Shown: in pieces, positions 26,297-33,909 of the stretch | How positions within the stretch are numbered: position 1 is the stretch's first letter | How the letters are laid out: each line of letters begins with the position of its first letter | Assembly: GCA_964369185.1 (NCBI GenBank) | Contig: CAYJEN010000008.1 | Coordinates: 1 to 49,851 of the forward strand | Reading direction: 5' to 3' | DNA length: 49,851 nucleotides | From: CAYJAZ01 sp964369185 | GTDB taxonomy: Bacteria; Desulfobacterota; Desulfovibrionia; Desulfovibrionales; Desulfovibrionaceae | Notes under the pieces: model-generated | What the model saw: only the letters and a program-made list of their open reading frames with translations | The model's database searches: none | What the model was told of the DNA's origin: nothing | Program-made: the position numbers and the translations under genes

Positions 26297-26776
26297 TTAC
26301 ATGTTTTTCTTTTCTAGTTCAAGGAGAAATTCTTTCAAATTTAACCCGCCACCATAGCCAACAAGCTTACCGTTTTTTCCTATTACTCTATGGCATGGAA
26401 TTGCAAAAGATATAGGATTTCGGTTGTTTGCAAGTCCAATCGCTCTGCATGCTTTTTCATTGCCGACTGCAATTGCCATATCTTTATAGCAACGAGTTTC
26501 ACCATAAGGAATTGTGCAAAGTGCATTCCAAGCTTTTTTTTGAAATTCAGTACCTATCAACTTATATGGAAAATCAAATTCTTTGAGTTTACCATCAAAA
26601 AAATCAACAAGTTGAGCATAAACTTTATCTGTAAGGGGAGTTTTTACTCCGTAATTTTCTATGGGAAGATTAAATACTTTATTTATTGATAAAATTACTT
26701 CATCCTCATAACCGATTTCTATAAATCCGATTTTAGTTTCATAGATTGCAAAGTTTTCAATAGTAAATTTTTTCAT
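26297..26776 (-). CDS. ogt: Methylated-DNA--protein-cysteine methyltransferase
   Basis: This suicide repair protein transfers methyl groups from O6-methylguanine to its own cysteine. The active site IPCHRVIG with its acceptor Cys is at about residue 128, followed by GKLVGYGGGLNLKEFLLELE. ALCTIPYGETRCYKDMA is the DNA-binding helix-turn-helix region. The 159-residue length fits Ogt without the Ada regulatory domain. GAGGA lies 4 bases upstream of the ATG. It is the first gene of the pair with the AlkA-like glycosylase. Confidence 0.93.
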   Translation of the reverse strand: MKKFTIENFAIYETKIGFIEIGYEDEVILSINKVFNLPIENYGVKTPLTDKVYAQLVDFFDGKLKEFDFPYKLIGTEFQKKAWNALCTIPYGETRCYKDMAIAVGNEKACRAIGLANNRNPISFAIPCHRVIGKNGKLVGYGGGLNLKEFLLELEKKNM

Positions 26777-26987
26777 ATTTTCCTCATAGCTTTATGCGCA
26801 AATATTTTATTATAAACTTGTTATAGAATATGAAAATAATAAATAGTTGTCAATAAAGCTAGATGAAATAAAAAGAGAAAAAGAATCCAAATTATATAAC
26901 ATCTTGAAATAATAATTAAATATATCACTTGAAAGAGTGAATTTTTTATGCTAAACAATTCAGTCTTTAAATAAAAAGGAAGCTTTA

Positions 26988-27728
26988 ATGGATATACTTG
27001 AAAATGAAATCATGAATCGCTATTCAGTGATTGAAGAAAAAAATAAAAGAGAAATTGTGCTTCTTCGTGGCAGTGGGTGCACATGGAGAAAATGCAGATT
27101 TTGCGATTATCATCTTGACTATTCAAGAAATCAAGAAGAAAATGATAAACTAAACTTGCAAGAACTATCTAAAGTTACAGGTGTTTATAATAAGCTTGAA
27201 GTTATAAATTCAGGTAGCTATTTTGAGCTTTCTGAGAATACACATCAAATGATAGAAAAAATTTGTATCGAAAAAAATATTAAAGAACTACATTTTGAGT
27301 GTCATTACTCACATCGAAATGAAACTCAAGAAATTAGAAATAGATATAAAAATCATGGTATTGATATAGTAATAAAAATTGGTGTAGAAACCTTTGATTC
27401 TCTTTTTAGAGAAAGCTACCTTGTAAAAGGGATTGATACTGATAATCCAGCTGATATTGCACAATATTTTGATGAATGTTGTCTTCTTCAAGGCATTCCC
27501 GGTCAGTCAAAAGAAAGCATGATTGAGGATATAGAAACCGGTTTGAAATATTTTCAACGTGTATGCGTAAATATTATGCAGACTAATGCAAAGCCTATAA
27601 AACCAAGTCCAAAAATTATTGATATCTTTGTGAAAGATGTCTATCCACTCTATGCTAACAATGATAGGGTAGACATTTTATTAGAAAATACTGCTTTTGG
27701 CGTTGGAGGAGTTACCACAAATGGCTAA
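26988..27728 (+). CDS. Radical SAM protein, probable queuine lyase (QueL-like)
   Basis: The 246-residue protein has a cysteine motif near the start, SGCTWRKCRFCDYH (Cys31, 36, 39). The spacing is CX4CX2C instead of the common CX3CX2C. It is short for a radical SAM enzyme. Its last codons overlap the start of a YhhQ-family queuosine-precursor transporter, so the two are translationally coupled. From established work, QueL is a small radical-SAM queuine lyase that releases preQ1 from salvaged queuine and is found with queuosine transporters. I propose that role from context and size; the family match was not tested. AAGGAAG precedes the ATG. Confidence 0.75.
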   Translation: MDILENEIMNRYSVIEEKNKREIVLLRGSGCTWRKCRFCDYHLDYSRNQEENDKLNLQELSKVTGVYNKLEVINSGSYFELSENTHQMIEKICIEKNIKELHFECHYSHRNETQEIRNRYKNHGIDIVIKIGVETFDSLFRESYLVKGIDTDNPADIAQYFDECCLLQGIPGQSKESMIEDIETGLKYFQRVCVNIMQTNAKPIKPSPKIIDIFVKDVYPLYANNDRVDILLENTAFGVGGVTTNG

Positions 27729-28425
27729 TGAAGTTTTATTAGTAATATCATTAATTCTAATCTATGCAACAGTTTTGCTTTCATATAAAGTGCTTGGAAA
27801 AACAGGTCTTTATGTGTGGACAGCTATTGCAACTATAACAGCAAATATAGAAGTAATTATCCTTATCAATGCTTTTGGCTTAGAACAAACTTTAGGAAAT
27901 ATTCTTTTTGCGTCTACTTTTTTAGTAACCGATATCTTATCAGAGAATGAAGGTAAAGAAGAGGCACAAAAAGCTGTTATTTCAGGTATATTTGCAAATA
28001 TTATTTTTGTTTTGATAAGCCAATCGTGGTTTCTCTATACCCCAAGCGCAACAGATTGGGCAAGCCCTGCAATAAGAGAAGTTTTTGAAAATGTTCCACG
28101 ATTTATGATTGTTGGGATTGCTGTATACGCTTTTAGTCAAATTTTAGATGTTTGGCTTTACGATAAAATCTGGCAAATAACAACAAAAGTTTTCAAAAGT
28201 TCAACAAAAGGTTTGTGGATAAGAAATAATGGCTCAACTTTACTTTCCCAAGCTGTAAACACATTACTTTTTACTTTTGGTGCATTTTATGGAATAGAAG
28301 GTTATGATATTGATACTCTTTGGACATTAACTTTTTCATCATACATAATTTATCTTGTGACTAGTCTTTGCGATACGCCAGCAGTGTATTTAGCTAGAAG
28401 AATAAAAGCAAATTCAAATAATTAA
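27721..28425 (+). CDS. yhhQ: Queuosine precursor transporter (YhhQ family)
   Basis: The 234-residue membrane protein has about six segments. Family marks are ASTFLVTDILSENEGKEEA near residue 70, the aspartate-rich FSQILDVWLYDKIW, and LWIRNNGSTLLSQAVNTLLF. YhhQ proteins import preQ0, preQ1 or queuine for the tRNA modification queuosine. I start at the ATG at 27721 because GGAGGAG lies 9 bases before it; it overlaps the stop of the radical-SAM gene (ATGGCTAA). The pair suggests uptake of queuine and its conversion to preQ1. Confidence 0.9.
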   Translation: MANEVLLVISLILIYATVLLSYKVLGKTGLYVWTAIATITANIEVIILINAFGLEQTLGNILFASTFLVTDILSENEGKEEAQKAVISGIFANIIFVLISQSWFLYTPSATDWASPAIREVFENVPRFMIVGIAVYAFSQILDVWLYDKIWQITTKVFKSSTKGLWIRNNGSTLLSQAVNTLLFTFGAFYGIEGYDIDTLWTLTFSSYIIYLVTSLCDTPAVYLARRIKANSNN

Positions 28426-28441
28426 CTATAGGAAACAAATG

Positions 28442-28467
28442 AAAAGGGCTCTTGTGAGCCCTTTTTA
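28442..28467. terminator. Terminator of the queL-yhhQ operon, probably bidirectional
   Basis: AAAAGGGCTC (28442-28451) and GAGCCCTTTT (28456-28465) pair perfectly around TTGT, ending in a T run. The reverse strand also reads into TTTTCATTTG, so it can end the convergent gene too. Confidence 0.85.
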
Positions 28468-28495
28468 CTATGCAATGGTTTTGCTTGATACGCTT

Positions 28496-29143
28496 CTAAA
28501 TTTTTATGAAGGCTAGATTATAAGCATCGTCGTACATCGTTTCAGATTCATCGCGTTTTTCAGTTGAATTTCTATTGAAAAGTGAGGCAAGTGATAATTT
28601 TTCAGCACTTTTATGAAGTTTTTGCGAAAGGTTATTTTTTCCGGAAAAAATTTCATAATGACTGTCACGTGCAATTGATAAATCACCCAAATTTTCTAAG
28701 CTATCTGAAGTGTTAAGAGATGAAAAAAATTCTTTTTCTTCTGGATCAAGAATAGCTGCATCAATAAAATCTTCTACTTGATTTTTTGAACTCGCTTGCT
28801 CTTGTTTATTGTTTGAAACTACTTCGGTATCTTCTATTGACTTATAAATTCCGGCTGCAGGCATAAGGTGAGGATCTAAAGCTTGAAAAAAATCTTTACC
28901 GGATACAACTTCACCATTTTCAAAAATAAAGCTTGGGCATGTTTTAGTAGAGTAAATTTTATAAAAATTAGGTAGATAGACACTTGCACATTGTTCAATA
29001 AATGTTACAAGTAAGCCGTTATTAATTTTTTCAAAAAAAGCTGAACTCACTTCAAATGTGAGGTAGATAGATACAACTTCATGTGATACGTTTAAAGTAT
29101 TATGAGTATTGTAATAAGGTGAAACCAAGTTTAAAGTAGCCAT
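28496..29143 (-). CDS. Protein of unknown function
   Basis: I do not recognise this 215-residue protein. The start is the ATG at 29143 because AAGGGG lies 6 bases before it; a longer in-frame start at 29191 has no such site. No signal peptide or membrane segment is seen. The first 120 residues look like a folded alpha/beta domain (for example YLTFEVSSAFFEKINNGLL and CPSFIFENGEVVSGKDFF). The remainder is acidic and Ser/Asn/Lys-rich and probably disordered, with two acidic helices. The fragment with CPSFIFENGE loosely recalls a thioredoxin-like strand, which is too weak to name. It is monocistronic. Confidence 0.65.
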   Translation of the reverse strand: MATLNLVSPYYNTHNTLNVSHEVVSIYLTFEVSSAFFEKINNGLLVTFIEQCASVYLPNFYKIYSTKTCPSFIFENGEVVSGKDFFQALDPHLMPAAGIYKSIEDTEVVSNNKQEQASSKNQVEDFIDAAILDPEEKEFFSSLNTSDSLENLGDLSIARDSHYEIFSGKNNLSQKLHKSAEKLSLASLFNRNSTEKRDESETMYDDAYNLAFIKI

Positions 29144-29469
29144 AAAACACCCCTTTATTATAGTCAAACCAAAAACACAATAAAAACTCATTGCATGCTA
29201 ATTAAAGCAAAATTTAGAATTAATTTACATTATCTCATCTATAAAAAATCGTCAATACCTTTTTTATACTTTAATTGTAATTTGTTTTTTTATCATATTA
29301 TTTCAAGGAGTAAGAAGTTTATTTTTTTTATTCTTAAAAATAGTTATATTTTAAAAATCAAATTAAATTACAAGTAAAATCTAAGCTTTTATAATAAAAT
29401 ATGATTTATAAAATTAAACGTCTATAAATTTCCTTATAGACGTTTAAGAATTGTTTTTAAAAATTATAT
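29144..29469. other. Intergenic stretch, very AT-rich
   Basis: Apart from the hairpin at 29416-29445 and the ribosome-binding site of the unknown gene, nothing is recognised here. The segment 29200-29400 is extremely A/T-rich with no convincing reading frame. Confidence 0.5.
29400..29445 (-). terminator. Terminator of the aldolase-mtnP operon
   Basis: A perfect 11-bp stem, AAACGTCTATA (29416-29426) with TATAGACGTTT (29435-29445), lies downstream of the mtnP stop and runs on the minus strand into TTTAATTTTATAAAT. Confidence 0.7.
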
Positions 29470-30243
29470 TTATTTAAGTAATTCAGGGTGTTCAGATATA
29501 TGTTTTACTGACTCAGAAATGATATGTGTTACTTTTTCAGCATTTTTCTTGAATACTTCAAGAACCATTTCCCATGTTACAACTTCTTCACCTTCACGCC
29601 AAGAATCGTAGTCAGTAGTCATAGCAATTGCTGCATAAGGTATATTTAATTCATTAGCAAGCACTGCTTCAGTAGCAACGGACATATTGATTATATCAGC
29701 TCCCCAAGACCTGAACATGTGCGATTCTGCCTTAGTTGAAAAGCGAGGGCCTTCAATCGTAACCACTGTGCCTTGTTTATGATAAGGATATTCAAATTTT
29801 TCAACAGCATAAGAAAGAACATTTCTAAGCGCGTCATTAAAAGGGTGACCCATTGCAGTATGAACAACTCCGTTAGAAAAATCTTCGTAGAAAGTCATTT
29901 TTCTTTGCTTTGTAAAGTCAATGAATTGATCAATAATGACAAAATCACCCGGTTTAATTTCTTCTCTAAGTGAACCCACGGCAGTAGTTGTGAAAATGTG
30001 TGTACAACCAAGTTCACGCAAAGCCCAAATATTTGCCCTATAATTTACATTAGTTGGAGAATGTTGATGTTTTCTTCCATGGCGTGCAAGAAGTATAACA
30101 GGTATACCATACATCTCGCCGCTGATTAAAGAATCAGAGTGTTCTCCATAAGGAGTTTCAATGGAAATATTTTTAGAATTTTTGAAAAACTCAGCATTCT
30201 CTAAACCGCTACCACTTATTATGCCTATTTTTATGTTATCCAT
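29470..30243 (-). CDS. mtnP: S-methyl-5'-thioadenosine phosphorylase
   Basis: The enzyme splits methylthioadenosine, the by-product of spermidine synthesis and other SAM-using reactions, into adenine and methylthioribose 1-phosphate. Motifs of the trimeric purine nucleoside phosphorylase family are present: GIISGSGLE, LLARHGRKHQHSPTNVNYRA (phosphate site), TIEGPRFSTKAES and NMSVATEAVLANEL with TTDYDSW. The 257-residue length is normal. It follows a class II aldolase gene by one base, so the pair is a tight operon. The purine specificity (MTA rather than inosine) is inferred from TTAVGSL and TTDYD, not tested. Confidence 0.9.
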   Translation of the reverse strand: MDNIKIGIISGSGLENAEFFKNSKNISIETPYGEHSDSLISGEMYGIPVILLARHGRKHQHSPTNVNYRANIWALRELGCTHIFTTTAVGSLREEIKPGDFVIIDQFIDFTKQRKMTFYEDFSNGVVHTAMGHPFNDALRNVLSYAVEKFEYPYHKQGTVVTIEGPRFSTKAESHMFRSWGADIINMSVATEAVLANELNIPYAAIAMTTDYDSWREGEEVVTWEMVLEVFKKNAEKVTHIISESVKHISEHPELLK

Positions 30244-30244
30244 G

Positions 30245-30835
30245 TTATATCCGATGATTTAATAATATGTTGTATGCATCAATTAAGTTAACGCCCCAAA
30301 CATAAAGCCCATCTTCATGACCGAGCGTTGCAATAATTCCATTTGAATTGTTTTTTCCACAATCACTTAACGCTTTTGCTAAATCAACAGTACCATAAAG
30401 AATTTCTTTTGGCAAACAGCAAAGATTATTGATTTTAAATTTATCAAACATATCTTTTTTATGTATATGAATGACAGCATTAATTGCATAATTTTCAAGA
30501 TAAAGAGCGGCATGTGTAAGACTTTCAGAGCTTGCAGGTGTTTCTCCTATTGATATAACAGTATTTTTTTCAATAGAAAAATCTTCAACAAGTGCATAGT
30601 CTGATAGGGTGAGATTTTCCTTGCCACCGGTTCCTGAACCAGAAATTAAAAATGAATTATTTTTGATTCTTATTGATATATTACCAAATCCAATTCCATT
30701 TGGAAGTTCACCTATCATATTTTGTTCAAATAGCTTTTTTCTTATGCTATTAAGCTCTTCAAAATCACTGCTTGATATATTTGACAGCTTTTTTTCTTTA
30801 TGTTCTAAATTAAACTTTATAACACCTTCTGACAT
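30245..30835 (-). CDS. Class II aldolase/adducin family protein
   Basis: The 196-residue protein has FGNISIRI and the phosphate-binding LISGSGTGG, the SSESLTHAALY segment with a likely catalytic Glu, the zinc pair HIH in AVIHIHKKDMF, and a third His in LGHEDGLYVWG. I start at the ATG at 30835, which follows GGAGGG; an in-frame start at 30862 has none. The one-base gap to mtnP ties it to methylthioadenosine breakdown. Likely roles are methylthioribulose 1-phosphate dehydratase (MtnB-like) or the aldolase of the 'DHAP shunt'. Family membership is clear; the exact reaction is inference. No mtnA isomerase gene is in the window. Confidence 0.8.
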   Translation of the reverse strand: MSEGVIKFNLEHKEKKLSNISSSDFEELNSIRKKLFEQNMIGELPNGIGFGNISIRIKNNSFLISGSGTGGKENLTLSDYALVEDFSIEKNTVISIGETPASSESLTHAALYLENYAINAVIHIHKKDMFDKFKINNLCCLPKEILYGTVDLAKALSDCGKNNSNGIIATLGHEDGLYVWGVNLIDAYNILLNHRI

Positions 30836-30893
30836 AAGCCCTCCTATAAAAAATCTTGTCATTACAATAAATTAGAAAACTACTATAAATTGA

Positions 30894-30922
30894 GTGACAA
30901 AAATCTATTTTATTGATATATA
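30894..30922 (+). promoter_or_regulatory. Sigma-70-type promoter for folC-selA
   Basis: GTGACA (30894-30899), 17 bases, TATATA (30917-30922), about 30 bases before the folC start. Confidence 0.45.
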
Positions 30923-30952
30923 AAGAAAAATTAACTCCTATAAAGTAAAGAT

Positions 30953-32227
30953 ATGATAAACAATATTAATGATATTTACAAGCATTTAGATAATCTTGGT
31001 CTTTTCCACATGAAACCGGGTCAAGATAGAATGAGTGTTGCTCTTGAAAAACTTGAACTTCTTCCTCTTCCTTATCAGTCGGTTCAAATTGTTGGAACTA
31101 ATGGAAAAGGTTCAACTTCTTCATTTCTCACATCTTTAGCAATCGAGCATGGATTAAAAGTAGGTCTTTACACGTCTCCTCATTTTGTTTCACTTAAAGA
31201 GCGCATACTTTACCAAAATAATTATGTTTCTGATGAAGTTTGGCTGAAGTGTGCAAAAAAAGTTTATGATGCAAATCCTGAACTCACTTATTTTGAATTT
31301 CTAACTGTTTTATCTGCTCTTATTTATAAAGAATTACAGGTGGATATCGTTTTTTTTGAAGCTGGGCTTGGTGGTAAGTTTGATGCTACTACAGCGCTAC
31401 TTTCTCCTGTAACTGTTTTTACTCCGATTGATGTCGATCACAGCTCGGTACTAGGCTCGACTATAAAAGAAATTGCTCAAGACAAAGCAAATGCTTTAAA
31501 TTATTGGTCAAAGTTTGCAATTTCGGCGGAACAACACAAAGATGCTAAGAATGAAATTGAAAAAGTATGTAAAGAACATAATGTAGAATATACTTTTATA
31601 AAAAGCGAAGAAACTAACTATAATCTTTCACTTAATGGAGATTATCAACAAGAGAATGCACATCTTGCTCTTGCAACTTGGAGAAAAATAGCAAAAGATT
31701 TATTAGATATAAACTCTGAAACTGAAAAAGAAAAAAAAGCCCTTAAGAAAGCATTTATTCCCGGACGTTTACAGGTTGTTTCTAAAGAAGTATCACCTAT
31801 AAACAATTCAAGAATTATACTAGATGGAGGACATAATCCACATGGATTAAAAAAACTTCTACCATCTCTTATCAAGATGAAATTATTACCGAATTATATT
31901 ATTTTCACTTGTATGGACGATAAAGAAATAGATGAAATTTTACCTCTTATTACAGGTATCGCTAAACAAAATAATGAATGTAAAATATGCATTCCAACTA
32001 TAGAAAATAACCCTAGAGCATATAGGAATATTGATTTAAAAAATCATTTTATTCCATATTATAGTAATGTTTTTCTACATTCAAATATTGCCGAATCGCT
32101 AGAGTACATAAAAAATCTTCCAAGTAACGAAGAAAAAATAATTCTTATCTGCGGTTCGCTTTATTTACTTGCAGAGTTTTATAATTTGAATCCGCAATTT
32201 ATTAAATTTCCAAATATAACAGACTAA
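30953..32227 (+). CDS. folC: Dihydrofolate synthase / folylpolyglutamate synthase
   Basis: This Mur-ligase-like ATPase adds glutamate to dihydropteroate or folates. The P-loop reads VGTNGKGSTSSFL near residue 50, followed by GLYTSPHFVSLKERI. FEAGLGGKFDATTA and TPIDVDHSSVLGSTI hold the catalytic metal-binding region. The C-terminal domain has ILDGGHNPHG and FTCMDDKE. The 424-residue length is normal. selA follows after 11 bases. No folate gene is adjacent. Confidence 0.93.
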   Translation: MINNINDIYKHLDNLGLFHMKPGQDRMSVALEKLELLPLPYQSVQIVGTNGKGSTSSFLTSLAIEHGLKVGLYTSPHFVSLKERILYQNNYVSDEVWLKCAKKVYDANPELTYFEFLTVLSALIYKELQVDIVFFEAGLGGKFDATTALLSPVTVFTPIDVDHSSVLGSTIKEIAQDKANALNYWSKFAISAEQHKDAKNEIEKVCKEHNVEYTFIKSEETNYNLSLNGDYQQENAHLALATWRKIAKDLLDINSETEKEKKALKKAFIPGRLQVVSKEVSPINNSRIILDGGHNPHGLKKLLPSLIKMKLLPNYIIFTCMDDKEIDEILPLITGIAKQNNECKICIPTIENNPRAYRNIDLKNHFIPYYSNVFLHSNIAESLEYIKNLPSNEEKIILICGSLYLLAEFYNLNPQFIKFPNITD

Positions 32228-32238
32228 TAGGTGAAAAT

Positions 32239-33645
32239 ATGAGTAATCTTTACAGAGCTATTCCGTCAGTAAGTAAAATTTTAGATGATATTTATGCGCA
32301 ACTTTCAAGCTCATCTACTGTACGCAATTATCCACAAAGTCTTGTTACGGAGTTGATTAATAACCATCTTAGTATGATACGTGAAAAAATTAAAGATAAT
32401 ACTATAACGTCAGCTGATGAAGTTATGAAAAATCTTAACACGTTATATCTTATTGGAATGATAGAACAAAAATTTTCACCTAAGCTACATGATGTTATTA
32501 ATGGAACGGGTGTTGTTATACATACGAATCTTGGTCGTTCACCACTTTCTCAGTCTGCACTTGATGCTATAAGTATAAACGCAACTTCTTATTCTACATT
32601 AGAATTTGATACTTCAACAGGTGAACGTGGTTCCCGACATAGTATTGTACGTGATCTTATAACTCAAATTACGAAAGCTGAAGATGCGCTTGTAGTCAAT
32701 AATAATGCGGCGGCGGTCATGCTTGTTTTATCGTCTCTTGCACAAGGCGGCGAGACAGTTATATCACGCGGGGAACTTGTGGAGGTTGGCGGCTCATTCC
32801 GTATTCCCGATGTTATGGAGTGTAGTGGTTCAATTCTTAAAGATATTGGAACTACAAATAAAACTCATGCAAAAGACTACAGAGATGCAATTAATGAAAA
32901 TACAAAAGCTTTCATGAGAGTTCATACTTCAAATTTTCGTCTTATTGGATTTACAAGTAACGTATCTACATCTGAATTAGCTGAAATTGCACACGAAAAT
33001 AATATTCCAATGATAGAAGATTTAGGAAGTGGATCATTTATTGATTTTTCAGCTTATGGGCTTCCTAAAGAACCAACTGTTCAAGAAGTAGTGAGTCAAG
33101 GTGTTGATGTTGTTACTTTTTCAGGAGATAAACTTTTAGGTGGACCGCAGGCAGGTATCATTGTAGGTAAGAAAAAGTATATCGATCAAATAAAAAAGAA
33201 TCAACTTTTGCGTGCTCTAAGACCTTGTAAATTAACTTTTGCAGCTTTGGAATCAACTTTAAAAGAATATTTAAATATAGAACATGCATTGAAAAATATT
33301 CCAACATTAAACATGCTGACTCAGTCAGCTGCAGAAATTGAAAGTAAAGCTAAAAAACTTTCCAGAATGCTTAAATCACGACTTTCTAAAGAGAAAGTAA
33401 ATATATCTTTAAGTACGGATTCTTCACGTGTCGGCGGCGGAGCATTTCCGGAAGCTCCACTTCCTACGACACTGGTAAATATCGAACCTAAAAAAATAAA
33501 CTCGCAGACATTGAAAAATATTTTACTAAAAACATCACCTCCTATAATAGGTAGATTAAGTGAAACAGCGTTTTCTCTTGACTCAAGAACATTGAAAGAT
33601 GAACAATTCAAAATGATTGCTAAACTTTTAGAGGAAGTTTTGTAA
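32239..33645 (+). CDS. selA: L-seryl-tRNA(Sec) selenium transferase
   Basis: This PLP enzyme converts seryl-tRNA(Sec) to selenocysteinyl-tRNA(Sec) with selenophosphate. Diagnostic segments are GVVIHTNLGRSPLS, the PLP-lysine site TFSGDKLLGGPQAG (Lys about 298), LRALRPCKLT, and SSRVGGGAFPEAPLPT in the C-terminal domain. The 468-residue length is normal. Its presence implies that the organism uses selenocysteine, as sulfate reducers commonly do in formate dehydrogenases and hydrogenases. No selB, selD or selenoprotein gene is in the window. AGGTG precedes the ATG. Confidence 0.95.
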   Translation: MSNLYRAIPSVSKILDDIYAQLSSSSTVRNYPQSLVTELINNHLSMIREKIKDNTITSADEVMKNLNTLYLIGMIEQKFSPKLHDVINGTGVVIHTNLGRSPLSQSALDAISINATSYSTLEFDTSTGERGSRHSIVRDLITQITKAEDALVVNNNAAAVMLVLSSLAQGGETVISRGELVEVGGSFRIPDVMECSGSILKDIGTTNKTHAKDYRDAINENTKAFMRVHTSNFRLIGFTSNVSTSELAEIAHENNIPMIEDLGSGSFIDFSAYGLPKEPTVQEVVSQGVDVVTFSGDKLLGGPQAGIIVGKKKYIDQIKKNQLLRALRPCKLTFAALESTLKEYLNIEHALKNIPTLNMLTQSAAEIESKAKKLSRMLKSRLSKEKVNISLSTDSSRVGGGAFPEAPLPTTLVNIEPKKINSQTLKNILLKTSPPIIGRLSETAFSLDSRTLKDEQFKMIAKLLEEVL

Positions 33646-33672
33646 AGCAAAAATAATGAAACTTAACTTTAT

Positions 33673-33724
33673 AAAGAGGTAAATTTTGAATTATTATATA
33701 GTTTGAAATTACCTCTTTTTTATT
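33673..33724 (+). terminator. Terminator of folC-selA
   Basis: AAAGAGGTAA (33673-33682) pairs with TTACCTCTTT (33709-33718), followed by a T tract. Confidence 0.75.
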
Positions 33725-33909
33725 TTTATGAAATATTATTATAATCAAATAGATAGACAACTTTATCAACCTCTGAATAACTGGCAAGATTGACAAAAAA
33801 AGAATTATGATTTAGTGTTTTTACGGATACCAATATATCTTGTGGAAGTGTCATAAAATCTCTCTTTTTTCTTGCGTGACATGTCATAATTTTTCCGACA
33901 AAAGGCTCT

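Noticed and set aside
26777..26987. PreQ1 riboswitch before the radical-SAM/YhhQ genes
   Set aside because: Expected because of the genes, but no preQ1-type hairpin with an A-rich tail could be found by eye in this AT-rich stretch.
29195..29377. 60-residue plus-strand frame rich in Phe, Tyr and Lys
   Set aside because: It lies in an extremely AT-rich intergenic stretch with no ribosome-binding site; its composition is what random AT-rich sequence would give.
32239..33645. Selenoprotein genes near selA
   Set aside because: I saw no gene in the window with an in-frame TGA interrupting a conserved domain.
33790..33818. Promoter TTGACA-N17-TAGTGT before the GGDEF/EAL gene
   Set aside because: The -35 is perfect but the -10 matches only 3 of 6 positions and the leader would be long; too weak to list.
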